NCBI GenBank assembly: GCA_030220185.1
Contig: JASPKZ010007432.1
Coordinates: forward strand, 1,302,001-1,366,000
Direction of reading: 5' to 3'
Source of the DNA: Diploptera punctata
Taxonomy: Eukaryota; Arthropoda; Insecta; Blattodea; Blaberidae
Length of the DNA: 64,000 bases
Shown here in pieces: positions 21,453 to 31,870 of this stretch; position 1 is the first letter of the stretch; every line of letters starts with the position of its first letter. The notes below the pieces were generated by a model. That model was not told the origin of the DNA. It did not search any database and saw nothing but the letters and a program-made list of their open reading frames with translations. Made by a program: the position numbers and the translations under genes.

Positions 21453-21753
21453 TCTCTTCGAATATAATTTGTCTTTCAGTGAGAAGTACTAAATCAATAA
21501 TGAAACATTGAAAGAAGCCCTCCTGATTTTATAAAGTAATCTTTAAATTTCCAATAAAGTGTTCTTAAAAAAGAAGCTGCCAATTTGCATGATGGTTTGT
21601 AGCATTTGGCACTCAGAATTAACAATGTATATAAGAGAAAAATTTGCATTTAGATTGGAGGCCTAGGTACCTCAGCTGATAGAACATTGGCATAGAAAGC
21701 CAAAGGTCCTGGGTTCAAATCCCAGTCTAGACACATATTTTTCTCTTCAAATA
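21453..21753 (+). mobile_element. Single 301-bp copy of the array unit, with 12-bp TSD
   Basis: TAGATTTAGTTT occurs at 21441-21452 and 21754-21765, so this is a true insertion. The inserted 301 bp begins CTCTTCGAATATAATTTGTC and ends ATTTTTCTCTTCAAATA. It matches the array unit along its length (TTCAGTGAGAAGT, GAAGCCCTCCTGATTTTATA, TTTCCAATAAAG, AAGAAGCTGCCAATTTGC, AAGAGAAAAATTTGC) and has the same length as the tandem period. The tRNA-like body is near its 3' end, unlike a usual SINE. Confidence 0.85.
21661..21732 (+). tRNA. tRNA-like body in the 301-bp insertion
   Basis: A 72-nt body with loop ATAGAAA on a TTGGC/GCCAA stem, U33 present and the literal anticodon AGA. The B box is GGTTCAAATCC. 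It lacks the extra C of the array copies, so it is nearer a normal cloverleaf, but the D stem and acceptor stem have mismatches. Probably a pseudo-tRNA. Confidence 0.5.
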
Positions 21754-22124
21754 TAGATTTAGTTTGTTGAGGATAGGAACCAATGGAGCATCTTAGTGAA
21801 TGCATCACTGAATCTGTAGGTTTCATAAGCCATTTAGTGAATAAATTTAAGAAACACTACATGAACATAATATATATTTTTCATAAATTCACCAGAAAAT
21901 AAAAGCATTACTAACTATTTTGTTTGCAACAAAGACCTAACTCACACAGCACAAATCTACCCTGTAAGACTTAACAAGATCAGGAAACCCGATGAGAGCT
22001 TTGAAACCTTATAAATGAGAGTCACGCTATCCTAACTCAAATCCGGAAGAAAGAATGCCAAGCTTGAAATGCTAATATACAAGATGACAAATTCTAATCA
22101 CATTTCTTAGTTATTCTCACAGCA

Positions 22125-22295
22125 GTATGTCGGTCTCGGTGGTCTAGTGCTTGTGTTCCTTGCCCAAGGGTTGCAAGTTCAAACTGTCAGAGTCATTAAT
22201 TTTTAGGATGGAAAAATCCAAGGGACAACTCCTCTGGGAGTGACTTTCAAGCTGTGGGTCCCAAGTCAGAATATTTTCAGTTTCGTAAATGAACC
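22125..22295 (+). mobile_element. tRNA-headed SINE fragment
   Basis: The head GTCTCGGTGGTCTAGTGCTT (A box) with GGGTTGCAAGTTCAAACTG (B-box region) is followed by GGGACAACTCCTCTGGGAGT. Single copy here, family unnamed. Confidence 0.5.
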
Positions 22296-22474
22296 TCAAG
22301 CTTAAATTAGTACCAAGTAAAATTTAACACACCTTCCCCAACCTAGTTACCTACATGTCTCATTGAGAAAATATGTTTTATCACATGCCTCTCATTTTAT
22401 CCATAGGGAAACAAGCATAACTAAATAAACTTAGTCAAAAAACTCCTGCTAGGGAAGCACTCATGTCTCCACAC

Positions 22475-22592
<118 letters not shown>

Positions 22593-22689
22593 TCACAGCA
22601 GTTTATATATAAAGTATTACATAAAATAAGAATTAATTTAATTAACTGCATGTAGTAAAAAATTCATGGTATTTTTTATAAATAATGTA

Positions 22690-22870
22690 TGAACAATCAT
22701 TTTGCACCAAGCACATTGGCTCAGTAGCTTTTTAGGTTTGCATTCGGGAGATTCCGGGTTCAAATATTGTATTGACCCAATTAAAAAAAATTCTCTTGGT
22801 TTTTCACAAACACGAAGGCAAATGGTGTGATGAAATTTCATTACAAGAGGCCATTTTATTAAAAAATATT
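22690..22870 (+). mobile_element. tRNA-headed SINE fragment
   Basis: ATTGGCTCAGTAGCTTTTTA (A box) and ATTCCGGGTTCAAATATTG (B box) are followed by TCTTGGTTTTTCACAAACAC. The minus-strand frame across it is not a gene. Confidence 0.5.
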
Positions 22871-22912
22871 TCACAGTATCATCAAAATAAAATAAGTTAA
22901 TTTCTTCAAAAG

Positions 22913-22916
<4 letters not shown>

Positions 22917-22944
<28 letters not shown>

Positions 22945-22950
22945 TAATAT
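22917..22950. repeat. (AAT)n microsatellite
   Basis: Repeated AAT triplets with one AAC, of the kind that ends LINE and SINE copies in this window. Confidence 0.9.
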
Positions 22951-23171
22951 TTTCCCCAGTGAAATATGATGTATTAGACTTTAGTTCATCTGTTATCCAG
23001 AATACTAATTTATGATTTCTCATGGAATTTTGCAATACGGAACCAGGTCACCCAACAGTGTAAAGAATTTGGGTTACTACAATTAATAGTGACTCCAGGT
23101 TGAGAAAATCAGTTATAACAACTGGGATATCTAACAAGTGAACACATATCACCCCCAGACTGGTTGCACGA

Positions 23172-23248
23172 TCATCCATCTCTATGTTTAATACAGGTGG
23201 ATGTCCGGCTAGTAGGACAAGGGCCTTCTAGGCCTGTTGTGCCATGAA
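23172..23248 (+). mobile_element. SINE family 2 fragment (3' end)
   Basis: GGTGGATGTCCGGCTAGTAG and GGCCTTCTAGGCCTGTTGTG match the 3' end of the element at 12051-12414. Confidence 0.6.
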
Positions 23249-25395
23249 GGAGAGGGAATGGATAACTATTACAGTATACTAATTTTTATTTTAATTACAG
23301 ACATAAAAAACCATCTCTTGAATTTTCCTAGGCTTTTTCAGATCATTATTTTTGGTCCTATAGGATACCTCTATGGTATAAAATTAAAAAAAAAATCTTA
23401 TCTAATATGTAGAGAGACCTGATATTTGTATTTTTTTTAAATATATGGTGTGATGATTACTTATTTAATTTTAAAGGTAAACTAAGAGTGACTTAAACAT
23501 TTGTACATTTTTAAATCATAAACATCCTTAAGCTTTTGCCCCTTCCTTTTTTTTTTTGCATCAAGAAATTATAACAAAATGTTCGTAAACAAGATCCCAA
23601 TAAACCCCTAAGCTGAAACATTGGGTAAAAATTAGGTTAAGAAATAATTAATATGTAGGCAATTGACACATCAAAAAAGGGACAAAATATATACTACTGT
23701 GTAAAACATTTATTTATTTGTAGGAGCGATTTTCTTATGGTAAAATCACTTTTCTTTTTTTCTTTTCATAATCTGATATACATGGCAAGTTTCATTATCA
23801 CAGTTAACGACAAAATCAGACAGAGAAAATTAAAAACTAACGAAAAACCATGAACTCATTTTTTTTTACTTTGAGCTTTATCTTGATGTACTGACACTTC
23901 CACTCTTACTAGGGCAGGTGAAACAGAATGACACATAATGGTTGGTATGGGAACGGAGAAGTAGTGGAATGAAGTTTTTGGTATGGGAAAATGGGAGAAG
24001 CTCCAAGGAAATTTTGCCTGGCTCTGTTTTCTTTGACTTTGACAGTTTGATGACACAGCAAACTGTTAATTCCTCATTATGAGTATCCTCGATGATAAAA
24101 CCTCAGGAAAATCATTACTTAGATTCAAATGTTCTTTTTTATCCCTTGGACTGTAGTAAATCACATGGGGTTTGTTGCAATCACTTAAGTACATGTATAT
24201 TTCATCCATATTTCTCCTGCCAGATGATTTTCATACAATTTTCTCCTATTTCTGCGACATTCTCCAATGTGACAAGGTCACAACTTGTGAACTCTAATTC
24301 TTATGAATTTTTCCAATATATTAAATCCCAGTTGATTAGTGTTCATAGTTTTTAAAGATATTCATAATTATTTGCGATAATTCTATCTGTGACTCTGTTA
24401 TTATCAGAGACGAGTGCTCTAATCTTCACCACCTCCAGAGTCCAGCTTGTCAAGGTAGCTGGTTTGTCTGATTCTTGCTCAATGGAATTAATCCCATGCA
24501 GGATTTTCCAGCTATTTAATGCTGAACTGAATCCCATTCTTCAATATCATAAAATCTCTCTTTTTGCCATTTATATTAAAGCATAACTATAGCTTGCATC
24601 AGAAGGGGCTATAATGCACTGTTCCCAGTAAGACCCAAATTTTCAGTGGCATATTAGCAACAATATTAGTGTGAATAGTTACACAAATACAATGATAACT
24701 GATAAGTTATCCCTGACCTGTAAACTCGCATGATGGTGCAACTATCACACTAGCCATTCATTACCAGATATTGAAACCAACCTTCAGCAGTTCACAGTAT
24801 CAAACCAAATTAATTCATACAATTGATTTTGGATGAGTATCAAGTCATTAATTTGATATGAAGAATTAAATATAGCAAAATGTTTAATATATTACAGAGC
24901 AAAATAACTGGATCCCTCAGGGGTCCTCACCTAGGGGATATTTGGATGGCGACCACAAGGTGCCCAAGCTGAGCAAAACATTTCTTCCACTTACTTGTGT
25001 TTTGCACTCTATTAACTTTACTATTTAACCTCTCTTTGTTAACTCTTGTTTTTTCGACCCCGACGCTATTAGGGCATCCGAGGGCTAAGGAAGGGAGTCT
25101 TTCCTTTCTTCCATTTCTTCTTTCCTTTATTTTCTTTTCTTCTCCAGAAAAGCCTGACCAGAGGCTATAAGATGGCAGCTACATCACTGGTCTTGCCTTC
25201 CTTTGGCCAGCAACCAATCAAAGGGACTAGTATTATGCTTTCAAGTCTTATACGAGAATTTCCCAGAAGGATCAAACTATTGACGACCAAAGATCACTAT
25301 GAAACGCTGGAGAGAAATTTTTCAATAGCATCATAACAGGCCTTGACCTAATACTTGGAAGGAAGAAGAAGAAGAAATGGAATATTTCTACACTT
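23249..25395. other. Spacer with unclassified repeat scraps
   Basis: No gene recognised. At 23860-24060 text such as GTATGGGAAAATGGGAGAAG resembles the SINE at 38500. At 24885-25330 there is a more GC-rich stretch (TTTTCGACCCCGACGCTATT) that looks like retroelement 3' DNA but was not assigned. The string AATATAGCAAAATGTTTAAT occurs at 24869 and again at 25600. Confidence 0.35.
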
Positions 25396-25605
25396 CTTTG
25401 GAAGAAACATTGCGCACATAGAAAATCTATTTTCACTGCACTTATTAATTTTTTATATATTTTACTGCTTATTATTAATATTATTATTTACTTCTAAGAA
25501 TTATGTAAAAAAATAATTTAAAACATTCATTTGCTCAAAGGATTTAAATCCAATAAATCTTCAAGAAGTAAGATATGAAAAAAAAATCAAAATAATTCAA
25601 ATATA
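25396..25605 (+). repeat. Left copy of ~210-bp direct repeat
   Basis: GAAACATTGCGCACATAGAAA, ACTTATTAATTTTTTATAT, TTATTTACTTCTAAGAA and GGATTTAAATCCAATAAATC recur in order at 26901-27115 with about 80-85% agreement by eye. The two copies bracket the nested TIR elements. Confidence 0.7.
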
Positions 25606-25699
25606 GCAAAATGTTTAATGTATTATGCAGGATGTAACAAAACTTGACGGCAAAATTTCAGGAATGAATTCCTCATATTGAGAAAAGAACATAATTATA

Positions 25700-26363
25700 C
25701 TGGGCTTCCAATATAAACCCTGACCGGCCTCACAGGGTTTCACCCGTCAGGCAGCGCTCTCTCCTCGTCCGCATTTCACTCTGCCAGCAGCTCGTCCTTG
25801 AACTAGTCAGTTTACTATCGTTCGACAAGATGAGACGTCACCTGACATTAGAGCAGCGCATTTATGTGAGTAAATGTTATTATAAATACGAATCAGCTCG
25901 TCGCGTTCGCGAGGAATTTATTCGGAACTTCCCTGGACAATTACCTCCTTCCAGATCGACAATCCACGATCTTGTGACTGAATTTGAGACCACTGGTTCA
26001 GTACAAAATAAGAAACACACGCGAAGGCGTACGGTTCTCACCGAAGAAAAATTAGACGAAAATTTGGAACGTTCACCACAAAAATCATTACCGAAAGTAG
26101 CACAAGTTGGGATTTCAGTATCTTCTGCACATACAGCAACAAAATTGTTAAAACTCAAACCTTACAAGTGTACACGTGTTCATTGTCTAAACCAAGGCGA
26201 TCCCATAGCACGTGTGCGGGGGACAACATTTCCAGCATTTTCTATAAGGTAAGAAACAGTTCAAGGACGGGTGGCAGGCAGGGTGAATTGCGGGAGGAAG
26301 AGACAGCACTGCGTGCCGGGTGAAACTCCGTGAGGCCGGTCCGGTTTTATATTGGAAGCCCGT
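25700..26363. mobile_element. 664-bp MITE encoding an HTH-only protein, copy A
   Basis: Terminal inverted repeats GGGCTTCCAATATAAACCCT / CCGGTTTTATATTGGAAGCCC (~45 bp, including GGCCTCAC...GTTTCACCCG) with TA on both sides. It is nearly identical to 56722-57388 and was inserted within the larger TIR element. The internal ORF keeps the N-terminal DNA-binding part but no DDE domain, so this is a deletion derivative needing transposase in trans. Confidence 0.88.
25830..26252 (+). CDS. HTH (DUF4817-like) protein of MITE copy A, 140 aa
   Basis: The ORF begins MRRHLTLEQRIYVSKCYYKY and contains TIHDLVTEFETTGSV and KKHTRRRTVLTEEKL, then VGISVSSAHTATKLLKLKPY and DPIARVRGTTFPAFSIR*. This is the helix-turn-helix N-terminus of mariner-type transposases (DUF4817/HTH). 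In full-length relatives a DDE domain follows after the 'DPIARV' region, but here an internal deletion adds 11 unrelated residues and a stop. A GTAAG follows at the stop, so splicing onward cannot be excluded. It could act as a DNA-binding competitor of the full transposase (inference). Confidence 0.7.
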   Translation: MRRHLTLEQRIYVSKCYYKYESARRVREEFIRNFPGQLPPSRSTIHDLVTEFETTGSVQNKKHTRRRTVLTEEKLDENLERSPQKSLPKVAQVGISVSSAHTATKLLKLKPYKCTRVHCLNQGDPIARVRGTTFPAFSIR

Positions 26364-26900
26364 TAGTACAACATGGGTCCGAAAATTTTATAATTACAGG
26401 GTTATTTAAACTTTAATTAATGTTGGTAGATCACTGAAAACAGACTTAATAGTCACTTCTCAGCACACTGTAAATAGACTTTTTCTCATCACACTGTAAA
26501 TAATTAAAGACATACTTCAGACATTTATCAGTTTTACATTAAACACCTATGGTGCTCTGTGCTGGTACTGCAAAAATTTAACCAATCAGACAGGCTAAGT
26601 AACCTAGATATGGCAGGAAATAATTTGCGAGTGTTAACAAGCATTCAAGTGAACGCCAATTTTATTCGCAGCATGTTTCCTTATGTAATGATTGTAACCA
26701 GAGTCTCGAATTTTTGACTAGATATCAAGGTACATCGCCAACCACTAACATTCATAAAAGTTCAAGTAACTCTGTAATTATAAATTACCACACTCGTGTT
26801 TTACTAGTTTTTTTCTTCTCTCAATGTAAGGAATTCATTCCTGAAATTTTGCCGATGAGTTTTGTTACACCCTGTAGAGAGAGAATGTTTTTACACAAAT

Positions 26901-27115
26901 AATGAAGAAACATGGCGCACATAGAAAATCTCCTTATTTTCATATAACTGCTACACTTATTAACTTTTTATACATTTCTTTGCTTATTCTTATTATTTAC
27001 TTCTAAGAACGATGTAAAAAAATTAATTTTGAAATATTGTAAGACAATTTATACTCATTTGTTGAAAGGATATTTAAATCTAATAAAACCTACAAAAAGT
27101 GAGGTATGATTAATA
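26901..27115 (+). repeat. Right copy of ~210-bp direct repeat
   Basis: GAAACATGGCGCACATAGAAA, ACTTATTAACTTTTTATACA, TTATTTACTTCTAAGAACGA and GGATATTTAAATCTAATAAA correspond to 25396-25605. Confidence 0.7.
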
Positions 27116-27930
27116 AAATTGCTGTAAAGATGATAGAACATTTATGATATGTGTGATCAAGCAATTATTTGACTGCAGTTTTTAGTGGATTTCTAACATT
27201 TATAAAAAAAAAATTTCACAGTTGATATTATAATGTATAACTTAATAACAATATGTACATGTTTCTATAATAAAATGAAAGCTTTTATACAAAATATTGA
27301 ATAGCAAAAAGTATATCAACTTCCCTCTCCTTTTTCATCATCTAGTCTTGTTTCCCTATTCTCAAAGTCTGGCCCCTACTCCACTGAGAGAGGTGGGCAA
27401 TGTTAAGTACGATAATTATTATGGGACTCTCAATGTTAATAAATAAAATAAGTCATATTTTATTTATTAAGGAAAATGCTTGCTGGGTTGATGTAGAGTG
27501 GAGACATTTTGTTTCTGATACCATCATGGTAAAGGAGAAAGCCCACTAAGAACTATGAAAATGCAACTTACAGGTGCTCTGGTGAGGTTGAGTCATCCTA
27601 GCTACCTGGTAATTGACAATATTCTGCTTTAACGGAAAACCATAACATAAAACTTTAATCAAAATACCCTAATAATTTCATTAATAGAATTGAAAAAATA
27701 CTATTACTATATGCACTTTCCTACATTATATTAAGTTCTAACTTTAAAATCCTCCCCTCAAAAACTTGAAGAAAAAAAAAGCTACTTATGTTGGAAGATA
27801 TATTTTTTCTCCCAAAATGTCACAAACATAAATGCTCCACATACAAACAAGTAACTAATTTTAAGGCTCTAGATGTGATGGAAATTAGGCAGCACAAACG
27901 TTAGTAACAGCTGAGTGGTGCAGTACATAC
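27116..27930. other. AT-rich intronic spacer
   Basis: No feature recognised up to the mub donor site at 27925-27930. Confidence 0.5.
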
Positions 27931-27981
27931 CTTTCCCTGCATGATAAGCCTAATGGTAAGGGTGACAGTAGGGTCATCATT
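27931..27981 (-). CDS. mub: Exon of PCBP/mub-like KH protein (start of KH1)
   Basis: The minus strand encodes NDDPTVTLTIRLIMQGK and then GTATGT. This is the opening beta strand and first helix of KH1 in PCBP/mub proteins, directly preceding EVGSIIGKKG..., which is found at 5327-5383. The 3' edge is exact. The 5' edge is uncertain: the frame stays open to 28134 and there is no clear acceptor next to NDD, so the exon may extend further upstream or hold an alternative start. A short out-of-frame ATG reading MDSMDKPLPQ* lies just upstream. Intron to the next exon: 22.5 kb. Confidence 0.9.
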
Positions 27982-28544
27982 GGGGCAAAGGCTTATCCAT
28001 GGAATCCATGCTGTGGTGTAGTCTAGTCGGTACAAGGGGGTGGTGTGGCGACAATCAGCTCGCTTCAGTCTGCGGACCAAACAAACACACAGCGAGTTAG
28101 TAGGATGAAGTATAGGGTAAAAGTTATGTAACACACTCTCACCTTATTGGGGATTTGACAGCTCTGACAAGAGGCAGTTCGACAGGAAGGTAGGTATGTG
28201 CTAGGAGGCCATACAAATAACAAGGAGACAAACGGCACAACTACATAAAAGTTCACTTTCCAATTTACATTATTTCATCAAATAATACAATATATACTTA
28301 CAAATGTCTTAAGTTAATAATATCAATTACTATAATAATTTTGAAACCATACCAGTTAAATTAATTAATAGAATTCAGAAGTTTGCAGAAGACAAAAAAT
28401 AAGGGGTGTATATTTTATCCCCTTCTAAGCTAATATTCATTAGCTACCAGTAAATTTAAATTTGAAAGATTATACAGTCAAAAATACTACTTAAGATCAC
28501 AACAAAGAATACTGTAAATATTATAATATTACAACAAAATTTTA

Positions 28545-28835
28545 TTTTTGAAAGAAAAATTATGTTCAAACAAGGAGTCGAACCCCAGATCTCTGACTCT
28601 GTACGTCACTGCGATAATTGTTACGCCATTTGAACTTCCGATAGGTATGTCAAATTTCTTTCCACTTTTAGAATTCTCCTTTCAACCGAAGGCCAATAGC
28701 GATCACTATCATCAATGTCATCTGAAGACTTATATTCAAAGTGATTTTATTGAGAATTTAAACACTACTTTTAAGCAGTAAAGCTTATTATTTTGCTATT
28801 ATATTTTAAATTAACATTTTTCAGAATTGGATATG
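28545..28835 (-). mobile_element. Diverged tRNA-like element with array-type flank
   Basis: On the plus strand TTGAAAGAAAAATTATG...CAAATTTCTTTC brackets a tRNA-like body. To its right ATTTTATTGAGAATTTAAAC, ACTACTTTTAAGCAGTAAAG and TTAAATTAACATTTTTCAGA match the array-unit text ATTTATTGGGAATTTAACACTAC, TATAGCCAGTAG and TTAATTTAACACTTCTCATAG. An old copy of the same family with a different tRNA-like body. Confidence 0.65.
28564..28635 (-). tRNA. tRNA-like sequence, 72 nt, loop GTACAGA
   Basis: The acceptor stem GTTCAAA/TTTGAAC is a perfect 7 bp. The anticodon stem GTGAC/GTCAG pairs at 4 of 5, and the loop GTACAGA has U33 and literal anticodon ACA. T stem TGGGG/CCTTG is imperfect; B box GGTTCGACTCC. 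The D arm GCGT...TCGC is weak. The same loop and the downstream CAGAGATC occur at 46321-46390, linking the two. ACA is not an anticodon normally used by eukaryotic tRNA-Cys, so this is more likely element-borne than a decoding tRNA. Confidence 0.5.
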
Positions 28836-29189
28836 TTTTATTTTAGAATGAAACATTACTTAAGGTAGAATTTTTTATCACTCACCTCATATTGTTCTCA
28901 TTTGACTATAAACTAGTTTCGGAACATAGTTTCTGTTCCATCCTCAGTATTGTCACGACCACTGTTGTCGTCTTGAAGAGCTATGATAACCAACCTGAGT
29001 TTTCTCCTGTTATCCGCAGTCCTCATCAAGATAAATATAGGTTCGAATTCCTTACTCACGTTTATTTCAACATAATCAACATTTTATATTTAATTAAAAA
29101 ATCAAACAGTAAAATTTTACACAAGAGAAATGCATGACTACTGGATATCATTTAAAGATGTGACAAGACCATAGAAGTTAAAAGCATCT

Positions 29190-29420
29190 AACTCTAACTC
29201 ACTGGGCCTATTGAACCCATAGGTTCATGGTCATCCAGACATAAGCTCAATATACATTCCTACCCTCTGCTAATGTTTTTCAATCATCCACTATATAATC
29301 TACTTCCCTCAAATCATGATCAATGTTATTCTCGCACGTTATTCTTGATCTAAACTGGGCGTTTTCCCTCTGATTTTCCTACAAGAGGCTTTCATGTCCC
29401 TCTTTCATTACCCATTCGTC
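29190..29420 (+). mobile_element. SINE family 4 copy, 3' part
   Basis: CTCACTGGGCCTATTGAACC, CATAGGTTCATGG, CTGCTAATGTTTTTCAATCA and TTTTCCTACAAGAGG repeat the order seen at 41560-41760. No tRNA head is kept here. Confidence 0.6.
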
Positions 29421-30344
29421 CCCCATGTTTGGCCAGTGAAAAGCATCAATAAATAAGAATTAAAAATAAATACATTCCTGCTACTTTATAATCCACCATT
29501 TAAGTGGATTATTTCAAGACAAGTAAGATAGGACTGTTCAAGAAAAACTTAAGAATAGTTCCTCGAACCCACATTAGTTGAGACCCTATTACACAACACC
29601 ATAGATTTGTTTTGTTACATCCAGAAAGCGTATGTAATATTGAAAGTCCGGGAGTGAAAGTCCTACTTTTTAGGTGCTGTAGTTTTCTAGATATTTAAAG
29701 TTTTTTTTAAAATTAAAAACAGGCATACTGCATGTTAGACAGTATGAGAGAGTTTATTAGATTAAGAAAATATCATTCAAATTTGACATACAATCAAAAT
29801 TTAGAATGGTTAAGTTTATATATATTAAATTGTGAGATAAGGAGCAGAAGGGATCTGACAATAGGTCAATGATTAAGACTGGCAATAATGCTTCTGTAAT
29901 GAAATAATCTATTCACTTAAGTTTTCATAATCACACTACTAGCAAAAGGAACAAATTTAATCCTCAATTTTTTATATAATGGCATAATACTGCAATTTTT
30001 TAAATGATGTGAGTACATAAAATGTAATAACAAAAGTACAAAGTGTATAGCTGGAGTCAGATTATAGGTTGAATCTGGAGCAGTGAGTAGCTGGTACTTG
30101 ACACCACTTGGGATGTGAACAGGACTGCTGAGCACAGACAATTCAAGAGGCTGACGCTATGTATCTCAAAAATCCTATTAGCAACTGGAAAGCATACCTA
30201 GTACAATTTACAGGATACTGTTTTTCAATAGGAGGCTTTTAATGCTTCTAAGTATTTCAATATCACTTACTTCCCATGCCTCTACAGCAAGCATATGCAC
30301 TAAACTATTCATTCAATTTACACAAAACCACAGCTATAGGGACA

Positions 30345-30928
30345 TCATCATCTATCCTGTCCTCCTTTAGAAGGGTCAATTACAAATATGCCTCCAGCTA
30401 TCTCTCTCTTCCCATGCTTTCCTTCTTATTAGTTCATTCCAGTCGTATCCTCTTTCTTGTAGACTTTTCTTCACTTGGTTAATCCATCTTTCTCGTGGTC
30501 TACCTCATGGTCGTATTCCTTGTATCTTGAGATTTAACAATCTTTGTGGTAATCTTTCCTTTTCCATTCTTTTTTTAAACGTCCAAACCATTTTAATCTA
30601 TTTTTTCTATGTCTGTTAATTTTTTCCATATTTTAATATCTCCCTGATTGTGTCGATCCTTATTCTATCCTTGTTTTATGTACCATTCCACGCAAAAATT
30701 TAATTTTTGTAGCTTGGATTCTGCTCAATTCCTTCTTTGTATATGTCCAAATCTCAACTGCACATGTTAGAACTGGTTTGAAATAAGTTTGATACATTGT
30801 CATTTTACTCCTGATGGGTATATCTTTATTTGAGATTGTTTAGTTAAATTATAGACTTTTAAACTTTTCTCTACTCATTCACTGATTTCAGTCTGTATTT
30901 TCCCATTTGCATTTACCACTGTTCCTAA
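30345..30928 (-). pseudogene. LINE reverse transcriptase C-terminal remnant
   Basis: On the minus strand from 30928: KYLGTVVNANGKIQTEIS, KMTMYQTYFKPVLTCAVEIW, TYTKKELSRIQATKIKFLRG and MVHKTRI. This is the 'KYLG...Y+TYFKPVLTYA-E-WT...R+-A-EM+FLR' segment after the RT catalytic core in insect LINEs. It is cut at its upstream end by a poly(T) run. Decayed but easy to recognise. Confidence 0.75.
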
Positions 30929-30931
30929 ATA

Positions 30932-30958
<27 letters not shown>
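30929..30958. repeat. Poly(T) tract
   Basis: About 28 consecutive T. This could be the A tail of a minus-strand retro-insertion whose body is not recognisable. Confidence 0.9.
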
Positions 30959-30964
<6 letters not shown>

Positions 30965-31437
30965 TGCAGAATTATGCCTGATAACTAAATATTCCAATCA
31001 AGCCATAGTGTATGTTTCAATACTCTGTAAAGCTCCTGAAACCCATCATCTTTTATATATTTCTCATAAAATTAAATGCAGATTATATGTTGGTTACAGA
31101 TAGTTTATTTTGGATAAATGAACTATGACAAAACACCCTTGAGACAAATGGGTATAAATGAGATTTAAAAACTGTTGGAAGGATTAGGAACAAATACTGG
31201 CAATCAGATGCAATATTTGAGACACAAGGATTACTTCAAGCATATAAATTCAATTTCTCTTGTGATTGAACAATATTTGAAGATTTTCTGAAAAACTATA
31301 GTTATAAATGTAAATACCAAAAATTGCAATTATAGCATACTACAGCAAGATTTCCATACTACAATGAGTGAGTACTTGCCTCACGTCTACATATGTTAAA
31401 CACAGTGGTGATTAATTACACACAACAACAAAGAATT

Positions 31438-31530
31438 ACTCGCAGACTCAAAATGTATCAATAACTATGTTTTTGGACTCGCAGACTCGAAATGTATCAA
31501 TAACTATGTTTTCGGACTCGCAGAAGACAA
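31438..31530. repeat. 39-bp tandem repeat, ~2.3 copies
   Basis: ACTCGCAGACTCRAAATGTA followed by TCAATAACTATGTTTTYGG starts at 31438 and 31477, and partly at 31516. Confidence 0.9.
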
Positions 31531-31870
31531 AAATGATAGTTTTTTCCAATCACCTAACCGGAGTCAGATATTTCGACGACAACCTTTGATCGTTTCCGTG
31601 AGAGTCGCAGGTGCTATTGTCTCTCAAACTGGTCACCCTTCTTTTTCTTTTGCGCGGTTTTATTACTCTTAGGAATTGTTAAACCCTCAGGAATACACGA
31701 GTATAAAAAATTTCCTGATTGCCACTGTCAAATACATGAAATAATGGCTTGTAATACCTCGTTCTGTGCAGTCCGTCTTATATTACATCATTGTGATTGT
31801 GAAGTGTCGATATATGCATTATTGTGTATCATCATAAAGAAATTGAATTAAAACAATCTACTATAATATA

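Larger units (their letters stand above)
21284..21835 (+). pseudogene. LINE 3' tail, interrupted by tRNA-like element
   Basis: GATGGATAGGCCATATAGCT (RWIGHIA, the W-G-H-V motif) and AGGGAAGACAATATAAGAAT-type text lie left of the insertion, and TTTGTTGAGGATAGGAACCA...GAATGCATCACTGAATC lies right of it. The pieces become continuous when 21453-21753 and one copy of the 12-bp duplication are removed. Related fragment at 17570-17965. Confidence 0.6.
25628..26874. mobile_element. 1.25-kb TIR element carrying a nested MITE
   Basis: Terminal inverted repeats of ~60 bp: left CAGGATGTAACAAAACTTGA...GGAATGAATTCCT, right AGGAATTCATTCCTGAAATT...GTTTTGTTACACCCTG. Between them is the complete MITE at 25700-26363, plus ~450 bp of AT-rich text without a recognisable transposase. 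Confidence 0.75.

Noticed and set aside
25396..27115. LTR retrotransposon with ~210-bp LTRs
   Set aside because: No primer-binding site, gag/pol or TG...CA ends were found. The interior consists of TIR elements.
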